From positions 2,516,001-2,580,000 of the forward strand of contig NZ_AP026708.1 in assembly GCF_026000375.1 (NCBI RefSeq): a stretch of DNA of 64,000 nt, given 5' to 3'. The position numbers and the translations under genes were made by a program. Shown piece after piece: positions 53,503-62,274 of the stretch (positions within the stretch are counted from its first letter, which is position 1; each line of letters starts with the position of its first letter). Origin of the DNA: Pseudodesulfovibrio portus (GTDB lineage: Bacteria; Desulfobacterota; Desulfovibrionia; Desulfovibrionales; Desulfovibrionaceae). The notes under the pieces were generated by a model. It was given only the letters and a program-made list of their open reading frames with translations. It was not told the DNA's origin and searched no databases.

Positions 53503-54663
53503 TCAACTCAGGGAGAGGAGGGCTTCGGCCAGGAGCCGGGGGTCGGCCAGCGGGGCGCTCTCCGGGCTGACCAGGGGGCGGTCCACGACTTCGAGGCCCT
53601 GGTCGACAAGGGCGGCTTGATCGACGGCGTTGGGGTAGGGCCCGTTTTTCGAGTCGATGAGCACGGCGGTGAGGACGGCCCGGTCGGCGGGCGCGCCGCT
53701 TCGGCGCAGCGTCTCGGCGAGAACGCGGGCCTGGGCGGCCACGCCGAGGTCGAGATTTTCCGGATCAGCGGCGGTGTTGGGAACGAACACCTTGGGGCAG
53801 GGGGCGGCGGCCACGGCCCTGCCCACGCCCCGGGGGAGCAGGTTGGCGACGATGCTCGTGTAGAAGCTGCCCGGCGGGAAGCAGATGAGGTCCGCCCCGG
53901 CGATCAGCTTTTCGGTCTCGGCGCTGATGGACGGCGTCACCGGCTCCGGGCTGTCCTGTGATGCGGTCAGCCAGACGTCTTGGACGGGCGAGGCGAGCGG
54001 GTCGGCCTCCTTGCCGGTCAGCAGGTGCTGGCCCACCACCACCCGGCCGTCCTCGAGCCTGGCCGCCAGGTGCAGGTCCTGGCCCAGGATGGGCCGAACC
54101 ACGCCGCGGACCCGGGCCAGCCTTGAAAAGATCTCGATGGCCGGGTCGATCCGCCGTCGGTTGGAGAGATATCCGGCGGTCAGCACCAGGTTGCCGAGGC
54201 TCGCTCCCTTGAGATCGAAGTCCGGCGGCATGGCGGCGAGAAAGCGATGGAAATGGACGAGGATGATGGTGCGCATGGGGTCGGGGATGTGCCGGATCAG
54301 CGGATGTTCGCCCTCGGCCATGCTTTCGAGTTCGCGGAGCAGCTCGGCCTGGTCCCGGTCCTTTGCGAGGCGGTGGGTGAAGAGGGCGAAGATTTCCGGC
54401 CCGCCCGGGGCCGTCTGGTCGGCCAGGGCCATGAGGCGGTTGCGGATGTCGCCCACGGCGGGCATGTGGAAGGCCCGCCTGATCACGGCGGAACTGCCGC
54501 CCGAGTCGAACGGGGTGACCAGGTGGATGGAGTTGTGCGTCGAGCGGATCAACTCCCCGGACGTGTCGCGCAGGGCGGTCCCGCCGCTGAAGAACAGGAT
54601 GCGCGGCCCCCGTTCGGGCCCGCTTTGGTTTTGTCCCTGCCGTCTTTGGTCCGTGTGTTCCAT
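53503..54663 (-). CDS. GAK-system CofD-like protein
   Basis: 386 residues. CofD/YvcK-like fold: the opening ILFFSGGTALRDTSGELI and ...HLVTPFDSGGSSAVIRRAF carry the GGT and DSGGSS nucleotide/substrate motifs; ICFPPGSFYTSIVANLLPRGVG and PKVFVPNTAADPEN complete it. The GAK system (ATP-grasp enzyme, CofD-like protein, XXXCH-domain protein) is described only from gene context, mainly in Desulfovibrio-type genomes, with no known product. Start chosen at 54663 because its ATG matches that of the partner gene (both follow ATGGA[CG]ATACGC); an ATG at 54675 is also possible. Downstream of the XXXCH gene with 50 bases between. Confidence 0.87.
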   Translation of the reverse strand: MEHTDQRRQGQNQSGPERGPRILFFSGGTALRDTSGELIRSTHNSIHLVTPFDSGGSSAVIRRAFHMPAVGDIRNRLMALADQTAPGGPEIFALFTHRLAKDRDQAELLRELESMAEGEHPLIRHIPDPMRTIILVHFHRFLAAMPPDFDLKGASLGNLVLTAGYLSNRRRIDPAIEIFSRLARVRGVVRPILGQDLHLAARLEDGRVVVGQHLLTGKEADPLASPVQDVWLTASQDSPEPVTPSISAETEKLIAGADLICFPPGSFYTSIVANLLPRGVGRAVAAAPCPKVFVPNTAADPENLDLGVAAQARVLAETLRRSGAPADRAVLTAVLIDSKNGPYPNAVDQAALVDQGLEVVDRPLVSPESAPLADPRLLAEALLSLS

Positions 54664-54713
54664 GCGTATGTCCATACGTTCGAAAGCCCGCCGAAATCAA
54701 TGGTTTCCACAGA

Positions 54714-55217
54714 TCATGCGTATTTGGCGTGGCAGCGGCCCTTCTCGTGGACCAGATTGTCGACGGCCTCGTGCATCCTGGCCACGTCGCCGGATTCGAA
54801 GGCCTCCTTGAACGCCGCGCAGCATCGGGAGTAGCTCTCGTAAAACTCGTCGCCATATCCCGGATAGGTGACCATGAGGCCGGAGTCGGCCAGGAAGGAT
54901 TCCACGGCCTCGGCCGGTGGGGTCTGCCCGTCGTGGATCATGGACACCAGCATCCTGAAGCTGGACTTCATCCGTTTCTTGAGTGTCTCGTAGTCGGGCC
55001 GGGCTTCGGTCCCTTCGTATCCGGGCGTGCAGGTGGCCGGGGTCTCGACCCTGACCTTGAGGCGCAGGCGGCCGTACTCGTTGCGTACGCCGATCTTCAT
55101 CTTGCTGAAGGCGTCGACGCATTCGAATTCGCCTGTGCCGCCGTTTTCCACGGCCTCGGCCAACTCCCTGAGAAAGGCGGCCAGCTCCGCCTGAGTAGTA
55201 TATTTTTTGAATCGCAT
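54714..55217 (-). CDS. GAK-system XXXCH-domain protein
   Basis: 167 residues. The N-terminal ~60 residues (RFKKYTTQAELAAFLRELAEAV...) resemble the amphi-Trp-like module seen in GAK proteins. The C-terminal half (about 80-167) is helical with FYESYSRCCAAFKEAFESGD and ends in GRCHAKYA, the conserved CH pair that names the domain (XXXCH). GGAG 6 bases before the ATG at 55217. Upstream partner of the CofD-like gene; the third GAK member, an ATP-grasp enzyme, is not seen nearby. Confidence 0.85.
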   Translation of the reverse strand: MRFKKYTTQAELAAFLRELAEAVENGGTGEFECVDAFSKMKIGVRNEYGRLRLKVRVETPATCTPGYEGTEARPDYETLKKRMKSSFRMLVSMIHDGQTPPAEAVESFLADSGLMVTYPGYGDEFYESYSRCCAAFKEAFESGDVARMHEAVDNLVHEKGRCHAKYA

Positions 55218-55409
55218 GCGTATCTCCATGTCTTATCGGTCGAAAGTGGATTGCCCGACCGGATCAGTCCAGTTTACCCGTTCCGGCACCGCTCGTCGAG
55301 ATGCCGATCGGAAAAATGAAGTGAGGTTTTGCTTTTGCCGAAAAAATCAATCAGTATAACATGTAAATTCAACTCTCCGGTACAAGTCCGTCAATCGGGG
55401 TGAGCGATT

Positions 55410-58079
55410 ATGAATATACGTGAGCTTCAGGAATTTTTCGATCAGTCCCAGGATATCGTTGCCCTGGTGGACAGGGATTTGCGCTATGAAGCAGCCAATC
55501 TTCAATATTGCCGTTACTGGGGCGAGCGGCGCGACCGGCTGCTTGCGACCGATCTGCCGACCGTGGTCGGCGGGTCCATGGACGCGGGTGTCCGCAGGTA
55601 TCTGGCCCGGTGCCTGGAGGGCCACGATGTGGTGTTCGAGCGGTGGCAGGATTTCCCGGGGGCGGGGCTGCGGCACATGGACGTCAGGTACACGCCGCGC
55701 CGGGATGATTCCGGCGAGGTGACCGGGGTCTTTCTCATCGCCAGGGACACCACGGAGCGCATGAAGCTGCAGGCTGCAGTCCTGGCCGAGCGGGACAAGC
55801 TGGACCAGATACTGTCTGCGCTCAAGGTCGGGCTGATGCTTTTGGCCCGCGACCTGTCCATCGAGTGGGTCAACGACCATCTGCGCAGCATGTTCCCGGA
55901 CCGGGAACCGATCGGCGCTTCCTGCTACCGGTTTCTGATGAACAGCTCCCGCCGGTGCCCGGGCTGCCCGGCCCTGGAAACCATGAGCTCGGGCGAAGTC
56001 TGCACCACGGAAACATATCTCGAGGACAGCGACCGGACCTTTGTCCTGACCACGGTGCCGCTGCCCGGCCCCGACGGCGAGGTGGACCGGGTTCTCTGCC
56101 ACGTCATGGACGTGACCGGACAGCGCAAATCCATGCAGGCCCTCAGAAAGAGGGAGGCCGAGCTGAACAGCATCTTCCGGGCCACCCGGGTGGGCATCGG
56201 CGTGGTCAAGGATCGCGTCATCACCCAGGCCAACGATCATTTCTTCGACATGCTCGGCTATTCCAAGGAGGAACTGCTCGGAAGCGGGAGCCGGAAGGTA
56301 TACGCCACGGAGGAGGCCTATCAAAAGGCCGGGCAGGAAGCCTACGGAGCCATGAGCGGCGACAAGACGGTGGCCTTGGAAACGCAGTGGCGGCGCAAGG
56401 ACGGCACGGTTCTGGATGTTCTGGTCACCATCACCTTCCTGAACCCCGATAACCCGTTCGATGGGGCTACCTTCGTGGCCATGGACATCACGGACCGCAA
56501 GCGGGTCGAGGAGGCCATCCGGGAGAGCGAGCAGCGGTTCAGGAACATCTTCGAGGATGTGACCATGATCGCGGTGCAGGGATACGATCGGGACCGCCGC
56601 GTGGTCTACTGGAACCCGGCCAGCGAGGAGCTCTACGGCTATACGCGCGACGAGGCCATGGGAAAGCTGCTGGAGGAACTGATCATCCCCGAACCCATGC
56701 GCGACATGGTCAAGGCCATGCATCGGGAGTGGGTCAGGGGCGGTCCGCCCATCCCGCCCGGCGAACTGGAGCTGGTGCACAAGGACGGCAGCCCGGTCCC
56801 GGTGTACTCGTCCCACGTCATGCAGGACACTTCCCGGGGCGAAAAGTTCATGTATTGCGTGGACGTGGGCCTGGCCGAGATCAAGCGCATCCACAACCGG
56901 CTGGTCAGGGCCAAGGAAGAGGCCGAGGCGGCCAACAGGGCCAAGTCCGAGTTTCTGGCCAACATGAGCCACGAAATCCGCACCCCCCTCAACGGCATCA
57001 AGGGCATGCTCTCCCTGATGAAGATGACGCCGCTCGACGACGTCCAGGCGGAGTACGCGCAGGCCGGGATCGATTCCGCGACCCGGCTGAACCGGCTCCT
57101 GTCGGATATCCTCGACCTGTCCCGCGTGGAGGCGGGCAAGTTGACCCTGGAAATGGAGATGTTCAACCTGCCGACCCTTCTTCGCCAACTGGAAGGCCTC
57201 TTCCGCCCGCTGTTCGACGAGAAGGGGCTGACCCTTGCCTGCTCCGTGGCGTCCGACGTGCCGGAGTACGTCATCGGCGACAGCGCCCGGCTCCATCAGG
57301 TCCTCACCAACCTCGTGGGCAACGGGCTCAAATACACCGACAAGGGAGGTGTCAGGCTGGATGCTGTCCGGGTGGAGGCCCATCGTCCCGGCGTGCACCG
57401 CGTTCTTTTCAGCGTGTCCGACACCGGCATAGGCATCGAAGAGGATGTCCTGCAATCCCTGTTCGAGCCCTTCATCCAGGGCAGCCGGGGGTATACGCGG
57501 AAGTATCAGGGAGCGGGCCTGGGGCTCTCCATCTGCAGGCGGCTGGTGACGTTGATGGGCGGGACCCTGGCCGTGGAGAGCGAGCCGGGCAGGGGGAGCA
57601 CCTTTTATGCGTCCATCCCGTTCGATCAGGACCTGGCCGCGGCGGATATCCGGGCGGAGGAGGCGAGCGACTCCGCCGGCGTGGCCGTGCAGCTCCGGGT
57701 GCTTCTTGCCGAGGACGACCGGGTGAATTCCATGGTCGGGCAGCGGATGCTGGAAAGGGCGGGGTGCTCGGTCGAGGCCGTGGGCAACGGCGCCCTTGCC
57801 CTGGACGCGTTGCGCCGGGAAAAATTCGCAGCGGTGTTCATGGACGTGCAGATGCCGGACATGGACGGCGTGGAGGCCACCCGGCACATCCGCGCAGGCC
57901 TGGCCGGCGAGGAGAACAGGGACATCCCCATCTTCGCCCTGACGGCCTATACCATGGCCGGGGACCGGGAACGGTTTCTGGAATGCGGCATGGACGGATA
58001 CGTTCCCAAGCCGGTGGAGGGCGACGACATCCTGCGAGCCCTGCGCGTCGCAGTGAAGAAGCGGCGCAGCGGGCGGTGA
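55410..58079 (+). CDS. Four-PAS hybrid sensor histidine kinase with receiver domain
   Basis: 889 residues, soluble. PAS units at about 5-120, 130-240, 250-370 and 375-495; the second contains CYRFLMNSSRRCPGCPALETMSSGEVC, a Cys-rich loop that may bind metal or respond to redox. HisKA with acceptor H521 in [11 protein letters not shown], HATPase (NLVGNGLKYT, DTGIGIE, GAGLGLSI), C-terminal receiver with D812 in VFMDVQMPDMDG. Related in layout to the hybrid kinase at 7885-11034. Output partner unknown; no adjacent regulator. Confidence 0.94.
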   Translation: MNIRELQEFFDQSQDIVALVDRDLRYEAANLQYCRYWGERRDRLLATDLPTVVGGSMDAGVRRYLARCLEGHDVVFERWQDFPGAGLRHMDVRYTPRRDDSGEVTGVFLIARDTTERMKLQAAVLAERDKLDQILSALKVGLMLLARDLSIEWVNDHLRSMFPDREPIGASCYRFLMNSSRRCPGCPALETMSSGEVCTTETYLEDSDRTFVLTTVPLPGPDGEVDRVLCHVMDVTGQRKSMQALRKREAELNSIFRATRVGIGVVKDRVITQANDHFFDMLGYSKEELLGSGSRKVYATEEAYQKAGQEAYGAMSGDKTVALETQWRRKDGTVLDVLVTITFLNPDNPFDGATFVAMDITDRKRVEEAIRESEQRFRNIFEDVTMIAVQGYDRDRRVVYWNPASEELYGYTRDEAMGKLLEELIIPEPMRDMVKAMHREWVRGGPPIPPGELELVHKDGSPVPVYSSHVMQDTSRGEKFMYCVDVGLAEIKRIHNRLVRAKEEAEAANRAKSEFLANMSHEIRTPLNGIKGMLSLMKMTPLDDVQAEYAQAGIDSATRLNRLLSDILDLSRVEAGKLTLEMEMFNLPTLLRQLEGLFRPLFDEKGLTLACSVASDVPEYVIGDSARLHQVLTNLVGNGLKYTDKGGVRLDAVRVEAHRPGVHRVLFSVSDTGIGIEEDVLQSLFEPFIQGSRGYTRKYQGAGLGLSICRRLVTLMGGTLAVESEPGRGSTFYASIPFDQDLAAADIRAEEASDSAGVAVQLRVLLAEDDRVNSMVGQRMLERAGCSVEAVGNGALALDALRREKFAAVFMDVQMPDMDGVEATRHIRAGLAGEENRDIPIFALTAYTMAGDRERFLECGMDGYVPKPVEGDDILRALRVAVKKRRSGR

Positions 58080-58143
58080 CGGCCGGTTTTTCCCGTCGCC
58101 CTGCTGCCGATCCGAACAAAATGCGCCCGAAGTGAATTCACGG

Positions 58144-58171
58144 GCCTGATCGCGCGAGTGCGCGTTCAGGC
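58144..58171 (+). repeat. Hairpin element A upstream of the desaturase
   Basis: GCCTGATCGCGC (58144-58155), loop GAGT, GCGCGTTCAGGC (58160-58171); 12-bp stem with one T/T mismatch. Resembles the element 18 bases further on. Confidence 0.55.
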
Positions 58172-58189
58172 TGAAGAGAACAGGAATAT

Positions 58190-58221
58190 CAGGCCTCTGG
58201 CGCGAATGCGCCGGGGGCCTG
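58190..58221 (+). repeat. Hairpin element B upstream of the desaturase
   Basis: CAGGCCTCTGGCGC (58190-58203), loop GAAT, GCGCCGGGGGCCTG (58208-58221); 14 paired positions when G-U pairs are counted. No T-run follows, so it may be an mRNA leader element, part of a REP-like repeat, or a terminator of the upstream kinase gene. Confidence 0.5.
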
Positions 58222-58367
58222 GTCCGTTGCGGGATCGTTTCCCCGGACCCGGCGCACCGAACAAACAGCGCCCCCCCCTCTTGATGCAGGTGTTCAATTT
58301 GTCTATGTTTGGTTTATGGACAGGGCTTCCCCCTGCTTCGTCAGGGGGGCAACTTGGGAGTATGGAT

Positions 58368-59372
58368 ATGAATGATACCGGCAAACTCTCGATACAGGCT
58401 TTGCGGACCTCGTTGAAACCGTTCGCAAAGCCGGAACTTGGCCCGGCCGTATGGCAGATCGCGAACACCTTCCTGCCCTATTTCGGACTTTGGGGACTGC
58501 TCATATATCTGTTGAAGAGCGCAGTGCCCTATTACCTGGTCTTTCCGCTGTTCATCCCGGCAGCCCTGCTGCTGGTACGCATCTTCATCATCTTTCACGA
58601 TTGCGCGCACAGTTCATTCTTCGCCTCGCATCGGGCCAACACGATCCTGGGCTATGTCTCGGGCTTCTTGACGTTCACCCCGTTCGCCTACTGGCAGCGG
58701 ACCCACCTCGTTCATCACGGCTCCTACGCCAATCTGGACAAACGGGGAGTGGGCGACCTGTGGACGCTGACGGTGAACGAGTACCGGGCGCTCTCTCCGG
58801 CCAAGCGCCTGGCCTATCGGCTCTACCGCAACCCGTTCGTGTTCCTGGGGGTCGGCCCGGGGTACTCGTTTCTGGTCACCCAGCGCTTCTCGCACAAGGG
58901 GGACGGGAAACGCGAACGCTTCAGCATCATGCTCACCAACGTGGCCATCGTGCTGCTGATCGCCCTGGCCGGTCTGACCATGGGCTTCAGGATCTACCTG
59001 ATGATCCAGGTCCCGATCATGCTCATCGCCGGGGCGGTGGGCGTGTGGCTGTTCTACGTGCAGCACCAGTTCGAGGGGGTGTACTGGGCGCACCAGGACG
59101 ACTGGGACCCCGTGAAGGCAGCCCTGGACGGCAGTTCCTATTACAAGCTCCCCAAGGTCCTGCAGTGGTTCACGGGCAACATCGGTCAGCATCACGTGCA
59201 TCATGTGCTGCCGAGAATCCCGAATTACCGGCTCCAGGAGAGCTATGACGCCACCCCGGCGATGCAGACGGTCCCGCCGCTGACCCTGCTGAAAAGCATG
59301 GGATCGCTGAAGCTGAACCTGTGGGACGAGGAACGGCACAAGCTCGTCAGTTTCGCTTCACTGAGCGGATAG
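58368..59372 (+). CDS. Fatty acid desaturase
   Basis: Membrane di-iron enzyme that introduces a double bond into acyl chains of lipids; 334 residues. The three histidine boxes are HDCAHSSFF (about 80), HLVHHG (about 117) and HHVHH (about 275), with membrane helices before and between them. GGGAG lies 7 bases before the ATG at 58368; a longer open frame starts at 58158 in the hairpin region without a ribosome site and is rejected. Requires oxygen in all known members, which is notable for a presumed anaerobe and suggests oxygen tolerance. Confidence 0.92.
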   Translation: MNDTGKLSIQALRTSLKPFAKPELGPAVWQIANTFLPYFGLWGLLIYLLKSAVPYYLVFPLFIPAALLLVRIFIIFHDCAHSSFFASHRANTILGYVSGFLTFTPFAYWQRTHLVHHGSYANLDKRGVGDLWTLTVNEYRALSPAKRLAYRLYRNPFVFLGVGPGYSFLVTQRFSHKGDGKRERFSIMLTNVAIVLLIALAGLTMGFRIYLMIQVPIMLIAGAVGVWLFYVQHQFEGVYWAHQDDWDPVKAALDGSSYYKLPKVLQWFTGNIGQHHVHHVLPRIPNYRLQESYDATPAMQTVPPLTLLKSMGSLKLNLWDEERHKLVSFASLSG

Positions 59373-59411
59373 GCCGCCTCTCGGCGCTGTCCTTTTCTTT
59401 CCGCCCTGTCC

Positions 59412-60416
59412 CTAGCAGCGCACCCAGGTCCCGTCCTCGGCGCTCTTCATGAGCCGCTCGAGGGTCTGCATGTTGGCGTAGGCGTCGTTCAGGGTGACGG
59501 GCACGCGCGTGTCGTCGAGGATCGCCCTGGCGAACACGTCGGCCTGGATGGAGTACTGGTCGCAGATGTCGAAGGTGATGGTCCTGAGCTGTTCGTCCTC
59601 CGGGACGTTGTCCCGCTGCAGGATCAGGGCGCACGGCCTGTCCGGGGGCGCGTTGAAGGGGATCAGTATCTCGATGCGCCCGGTGGTGCCGAAGATGTTC
59701 ACCCGCTGGTAGTCGGCCAGCTGGGTGGAGCAGGTGAACGAGGACACCCTGCCCTTGAAGTCGAGCATGCCGGAGAAGAGACGGTCCGTGCCGAATTCCG
59801 GGTCGCGCTCCATGAAGCCGATGCCCCGGCTGGGTTCGGCGTCGAAGATGAAGCGGGACAGGGAGATGTTGTAGCAGCCGATGTCCATCATGGCCCCGCC
59901 GCCGATGTCCGCCTTGTTGCGGATGTTGTCCGGGTCGGCGTTGTAATAGGAGAAGAAGGACTGGATGGTCTTGAGTTCTCCGATCTCCCCAACGTCCACC
60001 AGCCGCTTGGCCTCGACCCACTGCGGGTGATGCCGGTACATGAACGCCTCCATGATCTTGAGGTCGGGGTGCCTTCCCTCCGCGTTGATCAGCTCGTTGG
60101 CCTCGCTGGTGTTCAGGCCGATGGGCTTTTCGCAGAGCACGTGCTTTCCCGCCTCCAGCCCCTTGATGGCCCAGGCCACGTGCAGGTGGTTGGGCAGGGG
60201 AATGTACACGGCGTCGATGTCCGGGTCGGCCAAAAGCGCCTCGTAGGAATCATACGCCTTGGGGATGGACAGCGCGTCCGCCGCAGCCCGGGCGGATTCC
60301 ATGGTCCGGGAGCTGATGGCGTCCACCCGGCACAGCTCGGAGTGCTGGATGGCGGGGACGACCTTGGTCCTGCCTATCTTGGCAGTGGACAGGATGCCGA
60401 AGCGTATCTTTTTCAT
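59412..60416 (-). CDS. Gfo/Idh/MocA family oxidoreductase
   Basis: 334 residues. NAD(P)-binding N-terminal domain (FGILSTAKIGRTKVVPAI, near residue 5, with a GxxxxG-like loop), the catalytic EKPIGLN segment (about 95, canonical EKP), YNISLSRFIF and the C-terminal beta domain. Acts on a sugar, inositol or related compound, not determinable. GAGG about 9 bases before the ATG at 60416. Convergent with the desaturase gene and divergent from ppnP. Confidence 0.92.
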   Translation of the reverse strand: MKKIRFGILSTAKIGRTKVVPAIQHSELCRVDAISSRTMESARAAADALSIPKAYDSYEALLADPDIDAVYIPLPNHLHVAWAIKGLEAGKHVLCEKPIGLNTSEANELINAEGRHPDLKIMEAFMYRHHPQWVEAKRLVDVGEIGELKTIQSFFSYYNADPDNIRNKADIGGGAMMDIGCYNISLSRFIFDAEPSRGIGFMERDPEFGTDRLFSGMLDFKGRVSSFTCSTQLADYQRVNIFGTTGRIEILIPFNAPPDRPCALILQRDNVPEDEQLRTITFDICDQYSIQADVFARAILDDTRVPVTLNDAYANMQTLERLMKSAEDGTWVRC

Positions 60417-60531
60417 GTGTTGTTCCCTCATAGGTTGACGGTGGCTGGTACGACTCAGTATATCTGTTATTCGCGCCCGCGCAAGTGGGAGACATCCTGT
60501 CTGCAAATAACGTCCAAGCGGAGAAAACGTC

Positions 60532-60846
60532 ATGTCCGAATTCACCAATGTCACGGTCACCAAGGCCGCCAACGTCTATTTTGACGGCAAAGTCACCAGC
60601 CGGGCCGTCACTTTTGCGGACGGAAGCGTGAAGACGCTCGGCATCATGCTGCCCGGCGAGTACGAGTTCGGCACCGCCAAGCCCGAAGTAATGGAGATTC
60701 TGTCCGGGGAGTTGAGCGTGCTCCTGCCCGGTTCCGAAGAATGGGTTTCCTTTTCCGGCGGCCAGACCTTCGAGGTGAAGGGCGATTCGAAATTCAAGCT
60801 CAGGGTCGCGTCCGTCACCGACTACTGCTGTTCCTACGTGGACTAG
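60532..60846 (+). CDS. ppnP: Pyrimidine/purine nucleoside phosphorylase PpnP
   Basis: 104 residues, cupin fold. Cleaves nucleosides with phosphate to base and ribose 1-phosphate. Matches the former UPF0345/YaiE family along its whole length: [49 protein letters not shown] and DYCCSYVD at the end. GGAG 8 bases before the ATG at 60532. Followed after 10 bases by an unknown gene, probably co-transcribed. Confidence 0.95.
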   Translation: MSEFTNVTVTKAANVYFDGKVTSRAVTFADGSVKTLGIMLPGEYEFGTAKPEVMEILSGELSVLLPGSEEWVSFSGGQTFEVKGDSKFKLRVASVTDYCCSYVD

Positions 60847-60856
60847 GGGGCCGTTC

Positions 60857-61270
60857 ATGAGCGATCAAGGCCGGAGAATCGAGTTCGGCGACAAGGGCCC
60901 CTATCTTTTCCAGACGCTTGACGTGGATCCGCAGGCCACGCTCCTGGATGAGCACGACGTCTGCCTCTTCCAATTCGACCGGCTCTACCTGCCGGTGGCC
61001 GTCCCCGCGTGCAACCCCCTGGCGGACGCGTTGTCCAACCTGTCCACGGCGGACATGGGCCCGGAGCGGGAGGGCATGATCCCCCTGGATTTCGACCTGT
61101 CCGAGACCACGGAACTGCCGCTGGTGACCGCAGCCGCAGGGGAAAGCTTTCAGCACGGCGAGACCGTGTTCATGGACGTGTTCTTCGGCGAAACCTCGGC
61201 CCGGCTGTGTTTTTCCGTGCCCACGGCGGCAGTGGTGGGCCAGGTCCTGTCCCAGGTGCCGAGCGGCTAG
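60857..61270 (+). CDS. Protein of unknown function (137 residues) downstream of ppnP
   Basis: Unrecognised. Soluble, acidic, no signal peptide. The middle has VDPQATLLDEHDVCLFQFDRLYLPVAVPACNPLADALS, and the end AAAGESFQHGETVFMDVFFGETSARLCFSV looks like a beta-rich fold. Two or three cysteines. ATG at 60857 with AGGGG a few bases upstream, 10 bases after ppnP. Codon composition is like its neighbours. Confidence 0.65.
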   Translation: MSDQGRRIEFGDKGPYLFQTLDVDPQATLLDEHDVCLFQFDRLYLPVAVPACNPLADALSNLSTADMGPEREGMIPLDFDLSETTELPLVTAAAGESFQHGETVFMDVFFGETSARLCFSVPTAAVVGQVLSQVPSG

Positions 61271-61337
61271 AATGTTCATAGGGTAATGCATTGTCGGGAC
61301 GGAGGTCGGTCCGACCGTTCGCACGGAGGTGAAAAGG

Positions 61338-62099
61338 GTGTCGAAAATCAACATGGGCTTCCTGTTCGGACTGCTTCTGTTGATCACGCTCCCGGTCGTC
61401 CCGGCCCGGGCAGGGGATTCCGTTCTCCTGACGAGCGGGGAATGGCCTCCCTTTTTTTCCGAGTCCCTGCCCGGCGGGGGGATGGGCAATCGGGTCGTGG
61501 CCGAGAGTTTCAAGCTGGTCGGCCTGTCCGTTGAATTCCTATACCAGCCCTGGATTCGCGCCATGCAGACGGCCCGCTACGGCCCGGCCATCGGGTCCTC
61601 GGGATGGCTCAGGACGCCGGAACGGGAGCAGTTCTTCCTGTTCAGCGACCCGATCTTCACCTCAAGGCGGGTCTTCTTTCACCGCCGCGACCACGCGTTC
61701 GACTGGCAGACGCTGGCCGACATCAAGGACATGCGCGTGGCCGTGACGCTGGGCAGCGCCGACGAATTCCCCTTTGACGACATACTGTCCTCGGGCGGAG
61801 GCAAGGTGGACATCGCCCAGTCCTACGCCTCGGGCATGCGCAAGCTGGCGGCCGGGCGGGTGGACATCTACGCCTGCAATCTGGACGTGGGCCTGCACGT
61901 GCTCAAACACCAGCTCCGCACCGGTGAGGCGGCGCTGATCACCTACCATCCCCGTTCCATCTTCGAGGAGACGAATCACCTGATCATTTCCCGGCGGCTG
62001 CGCGACGCCGAGGCCGTAATGGCCCGGTTCAACGCGGGATTGCGCCGGTTGAAGGAGAGCGGGCGGTACGGCGTCGTACTGGGCGGCGAAGGGAACTGA
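61338..62099 (+). CDS. Periplasmic substrate-binding protein, SBP_bac_3-like
   Basis: 253 residues. A signal peptide (MSKINMGFLFGLLLLITLPVVPARAG) precedes a type 3 binding domain: LTSGEWPPFFSESLPGGGMGNRVVAESF (typical start of amino-acid-type binding proteins) and ...TSRRVFFHRRDHAFDWQTLADIKDMRVAVTLGS. No permease or ATPase gene is adjacent, so it may be a free sensor or part of a system encoded elsewhere. The GTG at 61338 is chosen because GGAGG (61325-61329) lies 8 bases before it; an earlier GTG at 61329 overlaps the ribosome site. Confidence 0.85.
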   Translation: MSKINMGFLFGLLLLITLPVVPARAGDSVLLTSGEWPPFFSESLPGGGMGNRVVAESFKLVGLSVEFLYQPWIRAMQTARYGPAIGSSGWLRTPEREQFFLFSDPIFTSRRVFFHRRDHAFDWQTLADIKDMRVAVTLGSADEFPFDDILSSGGGKVDIAQSYASGMRKLAAGRVDIYACNLDVGLHVLKHQLRTGEAALITYHPRSIFEETNHLIISRRLRDAEAVMARFNAGLRRLKESGRYGVVLGGEGN

Positions 62100-62177
62100 A
62101 TACCGGTTCATTGAACGGCTTTTTCCGCGTCCCCTCATTGACAGGGTGACCTGAATGTGCTTTTTTTGTGCCGTTAC

Positions 62178-62201
62178 GCAAACGTTTGCGGTAACGTTTG
62201 C
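62178..62201. promoter_or_regulatory. LacI/GalR-type operator upstream of galT
   Basis: A perfect palindrome GCAAACGTTTGC (62178-62189) followed directly by a second half-perfect copy GGTAACGTTTGC (62190-62201). Together with TTGACA at 62138-62143 this is a likely repressor site over the gal promoter. The repressor gene is not in the window. Confidence 0.65.
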
Positions 62202-62274
62202 GGCAACGGCCTGAAAGGGCGTGGCTGGGTGTGTTTTGCACAGTGCATCGGGAGATTCCGTGGACGGGGAAGCC

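Noticed and set aside
55347-57887. 846-codon minus-strand open frame opposite the four-PAS kinase
   Set aside because: Shadow frame; the plus strand has complete kinase motifs.
58158-58367. N-terminal extension of the desaturase frame
   Set aside because: Covers two hairpins and lacks a ribosome site; GGGAG at 58356 fits the start at 58368.
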